A stretch of 64,000 bases of DNA from the NCBI GenBank assembly GCA_965200795.1, contig CBDAVB010000027.1, forward strand, positions 124,001 to 188,000, written 5' to 3'. The translations under genes and the position numbers were made by a program. Shown piece after piece: positions 53,203 to 60,858 of the stretch. The notes beneath the pieces are model-generated. The model ran no database searches. It was not told where the DNA came from and saw only the letters and a list, made by a program, of their open reading frames with translations. Origin of the DNA: Parashewanella sp965200795 (lineage in GTDB: Bacteria > Pseudomonadota > Gammaproteobacteria > Enterobacterales > Shewanellaceae). Each line of letters starts with the position of its first letter. Position 1 is the first letter of the stretch.

Positions 53203-53797
53203 TAAATTAATTCTAACACTAGATATCTCATCAGACTGGCATATCGGTTCAGGTGAAGAAGGCGGAGCTTATGCTGACGCATTAGTACTGAAAGATTCAA
53301 ATAATCTTCCGTATCTCCCCGGGCGGGCCTTAAAAGGGTTGCTAAGAGATGCCTTTGAGCAAGGCGTAAGTAACCATTGGTTTGAGCATGGGGATGACCA
53401 AAAACTGGTTAACGATTTGTTTGGCGGCGAAGGTGAGGGAATTGAAACACAGGGGATAATCCAAGTATCGAGCGGATGTTTATCTGAAGAAGAAAAAGCT
53501 TATTTAATTTCAGAGCCGAGCGCTTCGTCGAAACTGTATCGAGTTATCCGGCATACCGCTATTGATAATGAAACAGGTGTGGCGCAAGAAACCAGTTTGA
53601 GATCCATTGAAGTCACTATTCCGATGACGTTAAAAGCCGAAATTACTTTTAACGCTGAGCATCCGAAGTTTTCAGAATATGAGAATAGTAAAACGCTTTT
53701 GAAATGGTTAGCGCAATCAAGCCGTTTAATTATGTCGTTTGGCGCTAAAAGACAACGCGGTTTTGGTGAAATCGCTATTACAAGTCATATTCAGTAA
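53195..53797 (+). CDS. Single-domain Cas7 (Csm3-like RAMP)
   Basis: 200 residues, one RRM-fold RAMP domain. The first strand and loop are LILTLDISSDWHIGSGEEGG, then AYADALVLKDSNNLPYLPGRALKGLLRDAF, the typical Csm3 entry. Asp 28 in AYADALVLKD aligns with the catalytic Asp of Csm3 (GAVDSPVIRD in the family), so it should cut target RNA. The C-terminus has the Gly-rich GAKRQRGFGEIAI loop. Cas7 units form the crRNA-binding backbone of the effector. Second gene of the operon. Confidence 0.85.
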   Translation: MINKLILTLDISSDWHIGSGEEGGAYADALVLKDSNNLPYLPGRALKGLLRDAFEQGVSNHWFEHGDDQKLVNDLFGGEGEGIETQGIIQVSSGCLSEEEKAYLISEPSASSKLYRVIRHTAIDNETGVAQETSLRSIEVTIPMTLKAEITFNAEHPKFSEYENSKTLLKWLAQSSRLIMSFGAKRQRGFGEIAITSHIQ

Positions 53798-53807
53798 GGG
53801 CAGATAA

Positions 53808-55358
53808 ATGAGATCCTATTACAAACTGACATTGCGAGAACCGGTGATTATCAGCCGGACTTCAGCCCAGGGCGGTCATCAAGTGTCAGATTACATCCCG
53901 GGAAGCGCCATTTTAGGTGTTGCGGCGTCTAGCGTCTATTCAAAATTAGATAAGCAAACGTCATGGGATTTATTCCATTCCGGTAAATGTATTTTTAGCT
54001 CTGTATTTCCCGCGGACGGTGGTGAAATCGCGTTTCCGACACCATCCAGTCTGCATTTTGCGAAAGGCGTTAACCCGATACATAACTCAGAATATCAAAT
54101 ATCTGAATTAACCAATCACGCGAACATAGATTTCAAACGTGACGCAAAGATCCAATATAAACAATGCAGAGAAGGATACATTACATCAACCGGCCATTCT
54201 GTAAGTGTAAAAAAAGGTTATAAAACAAAAACGGCTATCGACAATAGAACAGGCAGCGTAAAAGAGGGGCGATTATTTTCATACGGATATCTTGAGGCCG
54301 GGCAAGAGTTCATAGGCTGGATTGAATGTGAAGATACTCAACATTTGCAAATAGTCAAAGATGCATTAACGGGTGAGAAACGCATCGGTCGTTCACGAAG
54401 CGCTGAATTCGGACGGGTAGATATACAAGATCTTAATGTTGAAGAAAAACCGCCGGCTATTGAAGTCAGTAAACAGCTTGTGTTGTGGTGTATCAGTAAC
54501 TGCCAATGCCTTGGGCAAAATGGTTTACCGACATATACGCCTGACTTGCCGGATTTGATTGCCTCTGCTGAAGGCAGACTAAACCGTAAACTTAGTTTTA
54601 TCAGAAGTACCCGTACCTCTCTTTACAATCAAACAAGAAAGGGCCTGGATTCAGAGCAATTACAAATCGCCGGAGGTTCCGTACTGGTATTCGATGATGT
54701 TGATATTTCAAGTGAGGATCTAGCACATTTACAGCAAAAAGGCATCGGTATCAATCGCCACATCGGTCTGGGTAGTGTAGTGATTAACCCGAACTGGTCA
54801 AGATTCGCGGAGTTACCCGCTGATAAACTTTTTTCACCAGTCGGGTTTGAGAACGTAAAGCAGCCGCAATTTATTGCTGAAGCGAATTCACCAATGACGC
54901 AATGGATACAAGCAGCTATCAGACAATCTCACGAAAAACGTCAAGCGCGGACTCAAGTTGAGCGGTTAATGATTCAAATTTTGAACGCTTATCAGAATGC
55001 TCGTCATTATAACCGTGTTTCTCCGAACCATAACTCAGGTCCGTCCCGCTCCCAATGGCGAAGGATAATGGACTTATTACGCTATCAATCTTCAGAAACC
55101 AAAACCAGGTTATTTGATAGTGAAGATGCCATTTGTAAACCCGAAAACGACGCTATAGGCTGGGGTGTTCAATGGCATAACGGAACTGCGTTAATTACAT
55201 TCAGCGAGTTCTTAAAACAAACGATATCAACAACAGATGACGATACATTATTAAGCCTGTGTGAACAATTATGTCGTTACGATTTATCGAATAACGCCGG
55301 GCTTGAACTTGCGCATCATAAGTTGACACTGAAATCACACAAAAACGCGGAGGCATAG
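53808..55358 (+). CDS. csx10: Csx10-like RAMP protein (Cas5 group)
   Basis: 516 residues. It starts MRSYYKLTLREPVIISRTSA and has SDYIPGSAILGVAASSVYSK, matching the start of Csx10, the Cas5-like subunit that defines subtype III-D. Later it has GRLFSYGYLEAGQEFIGWIE, a GRSRSAEFGRVDI Gly-rich loop and a GIGINRHIGLGSVVINPNW loop typical of RAMP folds. The last 150 residues are helical (SHEKRQARTQVERLMIQILN) and not assigned. Expected role: capping the crRNA 5' end in the complex. Starts 10 bp after the Cas7 gene and ends 2 bp before the next one. Confidence 0.78.
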   Translation: MRSYYKLTLREPVIISRTSAQGGHQVSDYIPGSAILGVAASSVYSKLDKQTSWDLFHSGKCIFSSVFPADGGEIAFPTPSSLHFAKGVNPIHNSEYQISELTNHANIDFKRDAKIQYKQCREGYITSTGHSVSVKKGYKTKTAIDNRTGSVKEGRLFSYGYLEAGQEFIGWIECEDTQHLQIVKDALTGEKRIGRSRSAEFGRVDIQDLNVEEKPPAIEVSKQLVLWCISNCQCLGQNGLPTYTPDLPDLIASAEGRLNRKLSFIRSTRTSLYNQTRKGLDSEQLQIAGGSVLVFDDVDISSEDLAHLQQKGIGINRHIGLGSVVINPNWSRFAELPADKLFSPVGFENVKQPQFIAEANSPMTQWIQAAIRQSHEKRQARTQVERLMIQILNAYQNARHYNRVSPNHNSGPSRSQWRRIMDLLRYQSSETKTRLFDSEDAICKPENDAIGWGVQWHNGTALITFSEFLKQTISTTDDDTLLSLCEQLCRYDLSNNAGLELAHHKLTLKSHKNAEA

Positions 55359-55360
55359 GC

Positions 55361-56764
55361 ATGAGCCGAATACATATCGTAAAAATGGTAATTGAGACCC
55401 AAAGTCCGTTATCGATAGCCGCCGGTATACGTGAAACGGGTTTTGATACAGAGCTTATTCGTGACGTAAATCATTTACCCGTTATTCCGGCAACCGCAAT
55501 CGCGGGTGTGTGGCGAGGGCTTTGTCAGCAAAACTACGGCGATGAATTAGCGAACACTTGGTTCGGCACGATTTTTCAGCGTTCAAAACTGGCCATAAGT
55601 AACGCAAGACTGCTCAACAAAAAAGGTGAGCTGCCTCAAACCTATTGCCCGGAAAATGAGATTGCGGATGATGAAATATTAAAACTGTGTCATCAGAACA
55701 GACCGCACCACAGGGAGCGTGTCGCGATTAACGATCGCGGCGCCGCTAAAAATAAAGGGAAGTACGACCAGATTCTATTACCTAAAGGCATTCGGTTCGC
55801 GCTCACACTGCACTGGAATAGTGAAAATAACGAGCTTGGTACCGGAGAATGGCAAAAGCTTCAGGCGTTATGGCTGGATAGACGTTTCGCGTTCGGTTCC
55901 AGCACTCGCAATGGCTTAGGACAAATAAAAATCGTGTCATATGAAAGCCGGGCTTTTGATTTAAGCCTGGGTTCAGGTTCAGCGGAGCAAATGCGCAAAT
56001 TTAAGTCTCAACTCGCCAGACAAGCACCGGATTTTACAATGCGGCGGGCTAATACCAGTATATTATTGGCTGAAATACCGTTAAAAGCGAAAGATAACTG
56101 GCGTTGCGGCAGAGGTATAGAGCTGCTTAACAGCAAGAATGGATCAGATCATAAGTCAGTCGCAATCATCAGTTACAGTGAGCCGGTCGTTAAATGGCAA
56201 AACGGACATGCGTCTGTTATAAAAAATCAACCGATGTTATGCGGCAGCGGCGTCAAAGGTATGATTGCCCATCGCCTTGCATACCATTACCGAAAACACA
56301 GCGGCGAGTGGTCTGAGAGCTTAGCGGAAGCCGGCAGTGAACAATGGAGCGCCAGACCGCAAGGGCTTAATGAGCTTTTAGGTTTTGCGGCGGATAATAG
56401 CCAAAATGCAGGTCAGGCCGGGCAGTTCTACATTGATGATAGTGAAATTGATTATCAGCACACCATATTACGTCATCACAACAGTATTGACCGATTTACC
56501 GGCGGTGTCAGACAAGGCGCGCTCTATACAGAGGAGCTACTCTATCAACCTGAATTCACACTCCGGCTTTGGGTGAATAACAAGTTGAAGTTGAATGAAA
56601 AACTAAAAAAAGCGCTGCAAGACACCATAGAGGATATCCGGTCAGGTATGTTGCCGATTGGCGCGGGTTCAGGAAGAGGAGCGAGTCTGATCCGGGCTGA
56701 TTTAAGTAAAAATGTACAAATTAATCTAGATGCTATTTCAGACCCGGCAGAAGGAGCGCTGTAA
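55361..56764 (+). CDS. Two-domain Cas7 (Cas7-2x, RAMP)
   Basis: 467 residues with two RAMP units. Unit 1: MVIETQSPLSIAAGIRETGF, DTELIRDVNHLPVIPATAIAGVWRGLC, with Asp 29 of FDTELIRD at the Csm3 catalytic position, and FGSSTRNGLGQIKIV as its Gly-rich loop. Unit 2 starts near residue 230: NTSILLAEIPLKAKDNW, NQPMLCGSGVKGMIAHRLAY, the Csm3-type thumb HHNSIDRFTGGVRQGALYTE and GAGSGRGASLI. In unit 2 I cannot place a catalytic Asp. Double Cas7 proteins of this kind occur in III-D variant complexes. The gene overlaps the next by one base (GTAATG). Confidence 0.82.
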   Translation: MSRIHIVKMVIETQSPLSIAAGIRETGFDTELIRDVNHLPVIPATAIAGVWRGLCQQNYGDELANTWFGTIFQRSKLAISNARLLNKKGELPQTYCPENEIADDEILKLCHQNRPHHRERVAINDRGAAKNKGKYDQILLPKGIRFALTLHWNSENNELGTGEWQKLQALWLDRRFAFGSSTRNGLGQIKIVSYESRAFDLSLGSGSAEQMRKFKSQLARQAPDFTMRRANTSILLAEIPLKAKDNWRCGRGIELLNSKNGSDHKSVAIISYSEPVVKWQNGHASVIKNQPMLCGSGVKGMIAHRLAYHYRKHSGEWSESLAEAGSEQWSARPQGLNELLGFAADNSQNAGQAGQFYIDDSEIDYQHTILRHHNSIDRFTGGVRQGALYTEELLYQPEFTLRLWVNNKLKLNEKLKKALQDTIEDIRSGMLPIGAGSGRGASLIRADLSKNVQINLDAISDPAEGAL

Positions 56765-57264
56765 TGACGTTAGCGGCATACCAACATTTAATGCGAACCA
56801 ATAATAAAAGTTTGCGCTTTACACCTGAAGACTCATTAGGCGTTGCTTTGCCTGAGCTCACCTCCGCGACATTGAGTTTAACAACAAAGATGGCGCGGGC
56901 GGCTTCTCTGCAAGCGATCGTTACAGGGTTAACAGCTACCTGTGGCTGGGCGGCATATCGGGACGAAGTAGTGCTCAGCGCTGAACTCAATGATCGCTAT
57001 GACATTATCGAAGCGGAATTTACCAATGGTGACGTTAGCATTGCGATAAAACACATCTGCGCGGATCACTATCAGGTTATTGAAATGAAGCGCGGTGATG
57101 AGCCAAGTTCTGACACCGTGTATAAACAGCAAGAGTTATATGTAAGGAGTAATCTATCCCGCATAGCGAACATCGCCGGCTACCGAATCTGGTATCAAAG
57201 GCGAGATCACAAATGGCGGCCGTACGCACAGCAATTTACCGGATTTTCAGATAAGCATATATAA
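56764..57264 (+). CDS. Small Csx19-like protein
   Basis: 166 residues between two Cas7 genes. Position and size are those of csx19 (TIGR03984) in III-D loci. The C-terminal part VYKQQELYVRSNLSRIANIA ... KWRPYAQQFTGFSDKHI has the pattern expected in that family (an R-x-Y/N-L segment, then an R/Q-F-x-G-F end), and GWAAYRDEVVLSAEL fits its central W-G/A-x-x-x-x-D/E-x-V. The similarity is weak and made by eye. Alternative: an unrelated small subunit. Its function in the complex is not established by the sequence. Confidence 0.55.
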   Translation: MTLAAYQHLMRTNNKSLRFTPEDSLGVALPELTSATLSLTTKMARAASLQAIVTGLTATCGWAAYRDEVVLSAELNDRYDIIEAEFTNGDVSIAIKHICADHYQVIEMKRGDEPSSDTVYKQQELYVRSNLSRIANIAGYRIWYQRRDHKWRPYAQQFTGFSDKHI

Positions 57265-57274
57265 GGAACAGCAA

Positions 57275-59443
57275 ATGACACAAGAATTTCATACTCCGTA
57301 TCATTTTGTACCACTGTCAAAATGGGTATATATGCCTGACTGGTCGCACCTTGTTTCTCATGACGTGCCGTTTAGAGATGGGGTAAGCGGTATCATTGAA
57401 TATACGCTCATCAATAAGACACCTTTATGTGTCGGTGGCGCGCAAGATACCAATAATACCGTCCGATTTGCCAAAGACCCGTTGAATCGTCCCGTTATTC
57501 CGGGCTCAAGCATTAAAGGCATGCTGCGCAGCGTGCTTGAAATCGCGAGTTTTGGTAAATTCAACCAGTTTGACGATCGACAATTCTCATTTCGTGACAT
57601 TTCATCAAGTTCAAGCCACTACGCAGAATTACTAAAAGGTGGTGTCTCGGCCGGCTGGATAAAATACGACAATGAAAAACAAAGCTGGCGTTTTACAAAG
57701 GCGTCCTGCTGTAAAATAAACCACCGCGAGCTGGAAAAAAGCCTTAACAAAAAGATCAAAAATGATTCGACCGCGATAGCTAAATATCAGCAATTGCCGT
57801 TAACAACGGAAGTTAAGGCGAACATTTCTGAGCCCAAAGGCAAACAGAATAACCGCTGGGCTGAATCACTCAATAGCGGCAATACCCCAGGTCATGTTGT
57901 TTTTACGAATAAGCGTATTCCGGGGCGTGGTGACAAGAATGATTATGAATTCAGCTACTTTTTCTACAATCATATTCAAAATAAAAGTGTAGAGGTGAAC
58001 AGGCAGGTAAAAAACTTGTTTGAAAACCATACCAGTGTCACTGAAAAAGTAGGCGCTAAACTGTTAAACCAAGTCGAATATTTACAAGCCAGCCAGCATC
58101 CGCAAAAGGGGATTCCCGTATTTGCTTTAATGCGAGGAAATGTTATTCACTCGCTGGGCTTTGCCAAAATGCCAAGAGTGAGTTACGAGCACTCAACCAA
58201 AGATTTAGTGAAAAATCAAAACAACGCTCATACAGATGACGCTCACTTTGATATGGCTGAACTGATTTTCGGTACACTCAGAGATCAAGAGCTTAGTCTA
58301 AAAAGCCGTGTTTCATTTAGTGATGCGACAGCCCGGGATTTTGATGACGGCGTTTTATACCTCTGTGATGATGTAGTGCTAAACAGTCCTAAGCCGAGCT
58401 TTTATCCGGCCTATGTCGAGCAGCGCAAAGCTGACGGTGATGTTTACGATGATTACAGCAGTAACACAAGTATCGCGGGCAATAAGCGCTACTTTGCCAG
58501 ACAACCGCAAGAGCTTACATTAGACTCAAATGCCGGCGGTAATAACGAAAACGTGAGTTCACGAATGGAGTTATGTCCGCCGGAGCATAAATTTAAAGGC
58601 AAAATGGTATTCCACAACTTAACGCCGCTAGAGTTGAGCGCCTTGCTATGGACAATCCGCCTGCAAGGCAGTTATCACCAAATCGGTCACGGCAAGCCGA
58701 TGGGCGCCGGTGTCGTGCGATTAATTCCGGAAGTATCACTACTCAGGTGTAATGGAGAAGCGATTAAGCTTGATGATATTGAAAGCTTATTTGTCAGACA
58801 CATGCAACAGCAACATCCTGTGAATAACGATGATAGCTGGCAGCAATCGCCGCAAATCACTTATCTGATGGCAATCGGTCAATTAGGTGAACACGACGGA
58901 CGAAATACCCGCTATATGTCGATAGATAATAAAGAGTATCAAAACATCAAAAAAGCCAAGGCGAAATTACCTCAAATCGACGGTTTAAAACGCCAGGAAG
59001 CGGTAATGCTGGATGCGAAACAAACCTCATCAGCGTTCGGGCGGGGAAGGCTTTCTAAACTGATTGATACCAAAGATAACTGGCACGCTGAAAAGTCAGC
59101 TCGCGCTGAAAAAGCCAGGCAAGCGGAGCGTGAGCGAAAACAGTCGGAAATTGAAGCCGCAGCAGACGCGGCAAGAAAAGCTAATATGACAGAGCATCAA
59201 ATAAGACTTGATGAACTAGAGCAAGTCTTGCCAGCACTTGGTAACCAAGAAAAGCCGCCGGCGCTCAGGGATGTTATGGTGTTCTTTCTCGAAAACGTAG
59301 ATAAAACTCAGGCTGAAAGTGCCAGGTTCCTGTATCAGATTTGCCGCAGTAATGACTACCATAAAACACCGAAAAAGCGAGTAAAAGAGCACAAGCGGCA
59401 GCTGGCCGATTTGCTGACTGAATACGGATTAAAGCATGATTGA
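57275..59443 (+). CDS. Large Cas7-type RAMP protein (TIGR03986-like) with charged C-terminal tail
   Basis: 722 residues. It starts with HTPYHFVPLSKWVYMPDWSH and the RAMP entry IIEYTLINKTPLCVGGAQDT, RPVIPGSSIKGMLRSVLEIA, characteristic of the TIGR03986 family. A long insertion (about residues 120-330) contains a basic segment and GHVVFTNKRIPGRGDKN. The second part has VSFSDATARDFDD, ARQPQELTLD and QGSYHQIGHGKPMGAGVVRL, the final Gly-rich loop. The position that holds Asp in catalytic Cas7 is Thr/Asn here (DTNNTVRFAKD). The last 130 residues are helical and highly charged (ARAEKARQAERERKQSEIEA), unlike the rest; they might act as the small subunit (Cas11), which has no separate gene here. It overlaps cas6 by 8 bp. 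Confidence 0.78.
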   Translation: MTQEFHTPYHFVPLSKWVYMPDWSHLVSHDVPFRDGVSGIIEYTLINKTPLCVGGAQDTNNTVRFAKDPLNRPVIPGSSIKGMLRSVLEIASFGKFNQFDDRQFSFRDISSSSSHYAELLKGGVSAGWIKYDNEKQSWRFTKASCCKINHRELEKSLNKKIKNDSTAIAKYQQLPLTTEVKANISEPKGKQNNRWAESLNSGNTPGHVVFTNKRIPGRGDKNDYEFSYFFYNHIQNKSVEVNRQVKNLFENHTSVTEKVGAKLLNQVEYLQASQHPQKGIPVFALMRGNVIHSLGFAKMPRVSYEHSTKDLVKNQNNAHTDDAHFDMAELIFGTLRDQELSLKSRVSFSDATARDFDDGVLYLCDDVVLNSPKPSFYPAYVEQRKADGDVYDDYSSNTSIAGNKRYFARQPQELTLDSNAGGNNENVSSRMELCPPEHKFKGKMVFHNLTPLELSALLWTIRLQGSYHQIGHGKPMGAGVVRLIPEVSLLRCNGEAIKLDDIESLFVRHMQQQHPVNNDDSWQQSPQITYLMAIGQLGEHDGRNTRYMSIDNKEYQNIKKAKAKLPQIDGLKRQEAVMLDAKQTSSAFGRGRLSKLIDTKDNWHAEKSARAEKARQAERERKQSEIEAAADAARKANMTEHQIRLDELEQVLPALGNQEKPPALRDVMVFFLENVDKTQAESARFLYQICRSNDYHKTPKKRVKEHKRQLADLLTEYGLKHD

Positions 59444-60323
59444 ATCCCAGCACTTGGCTGAGCTTTGCTCAGCCTTTTTCGTCCTAAAATTACAGGTAAC
59501 CGTACAATTACAAAAAGACTGTACGTTGCCGGAATTTAAAGGTTCAATGCTTCATGGCTGGTTCGGGCATGCATTACGAGCCGTAGATGAAAAAGTCTAC
59601 CATGTTCTGTTTGCGCAGCATGCCGGGCAACAACCTAAGCCCTATGCTATCTGCCCGAACTTAGATCACAAAACGCATTGGAAAAGCGGTGAGCTTTACG
59701 ATTTTGAAATCAGCTTATTCGGCGATGCCGTTAACTTTGCCGAAGTAATGATTTCAGCAATCCGGCACGGGGAACGCTTAGGTTTTGGTAAGGCACGCAC
59801 GCCATTTAAATTGTTGTCGTTATTTTCACCAACACCGCAAGGGACACGGGTCGGTATTCATATTACCCGACTCTGTGATTGGCTGATCCAGCAAGCTGAG
59901 CGAAATACGTTCAGCCCGGCGACAGAAATGGCAATCAATTTTCAAACGCCGGTACGAGTAAAATACGACGGCAAAATCGTCACCCGGCCGGTTGCAGCGC
60001 CCGCGTTTTGGATTAAACACGCATTAAGACGTTTGACTCAACTAAGTCGATTCTGGGCATTAGACAATGACGTCCTATGTGATGAAATATACCGGCAAGC
60101 GATGGTGCATATACCCGCGGAATCCATCTCCCATTTACAATACGAGGACTGGCAGCGCTATTCAGTCCGCCAAAAAGAATTTTTACCTTTTGGCGGACTA
60201 AAAGGGCAGCTGAGTATTCAAGGTGAAATAGACTACTGGATCCCAATCTTCAAAACCGCTGAAGTTTTGCGCTTAGGAACAAAAACCACTTTTGGATTAG
60301 GAAAGATACAAGTGGTCGTTTGA
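59436..60323 (+). CDS. cas6: CRISPR RNA endonuclease Cas6
   Basis: 295 residues, matching the PF10040-type Cas6. The N-terminal RAMP fold has LPEFKGSMLHGWFGHALRAV and GERLGFGKARTPFKLL; the second has INFQTPVRVKYDGKIV, and the C-terminal signature EDWQRYSVRQKEFLPFGGLK then GQLSIQGEIDYW and RLGTKTTFGLGKIQVVV. Cas6 cuts pre-crRNA within repeats and so makes the guides for the complex. A catalytic His cannot be assigned by eye. It is the last gene of the operon, with a two-repeat array 24 bp downstream. Confidence 0.82.
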   Translation: MIESQHLAELCSAFFVLKLQVTVQLQKDCTLPEFKGSMLHGWFGHALRAVDEKVYHVLFAQHAGQQPKPYAICPNLDHKTHWKSGELYDFEISLFGDAVNFAEVMISAIRHGERLGFGKARTPFKLLSLFSPTPQGTRVGIHITRLCDWLIQQAERNTFSPATEMAINFQTPVRVKYDGKIVTRPVAAPAFWIKHALRRLTQLSRFWALDNDVLCDEIYRQAMVHIPAESISHLQYEDWQRYSVRQKEFLPFGGLKGQLSIQGEIDYWIPIFKTAEVLRLGTKTTFGLGKIQVVV

Positions 60324-60346
60324 TGTGAGTTAACTGTGCGGAGCAG

Positions 60347-60459
60347 GAAATAATCCCTTCAAAAACAGGGTTCGGTTTAGACCGGATTACGAACGGGTAT
60401 TCGACAGGCTAAATAAGTCTAAAGTCTTAATCCCTTCAAAAACAGGGTTAGGTTTAGAC
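60347..60459 (-). CRISPR. Mini CRISPR array: two 36-bp repeats, one 41-bp spacer
   Basis: Repeat 60424-60459 (on the minus strand GTCTAAACC..., ending GGGATTAAGAC) and a second copy 60347-60382 that shares 31 of 36 positions: one change in the middle and four at the outer end (GGGATTATTTC). The spacer is 60383-60423. Repeat ends are GTCT/AGAC inverted. In many arrays the repeat farthest from the leader decays at its 3' end; on the minus strand this is the cas6-proximal copy, and the AT-rich sequence to the right (60460-60600) would be the leader. The orientation is therefore probably minus, with crRNA handles like AUUAAGAC. Spacer target unknown. Confidence 0.8.
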
Positions 60460-60858
60460 ATTGCGGTATATGCTTTTTCTTATACTAAACATAAAGTTAA
60501 AAACAAACTTATAGAAAATCAAAATCATAAAAGTTGATGTTTTTGTCGCTGACATCTAAACACTGTGATTATATCAAAACCTAAAGATAACGCCAGATAA
60601 ATTAACGGATAATAATATTGTTTTCCAGCATGCCGGCATCTGCTTTAGTCCATTCATCCAGACAAAATTGTTTTACAGGGTATACCGTCTGACAATTTTT
60701 TATGTAATTGCTGCCTTTCTCAGTCTTGTGTAAGCCGAAAATAAACGACAGTAAAAAAGGGAGGTTATTATGGAGAATTCCTAAGTTTCATTGTCTGGCC
60801 GTTTGAGATATGTTAGCTTCAATTTAAGTTCAATCGATCGTTTAAAAAGGATGTTTTA
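60460..60858. other. Probable CRISPR leader and fadH upstream region
   Basis: The first 140 bp next to the array are AT-rich and gene-free, as expected of a leader. Nothing else is recognised up to the AAAAGGATG ribosome-binding region of fadH. Confidence 0.4.

Noticed and set aside
60460..60858. cas1/cas2 or another ancillary gene after the array
   Set aside because: No open frame with family features is found before fadH on either strand.
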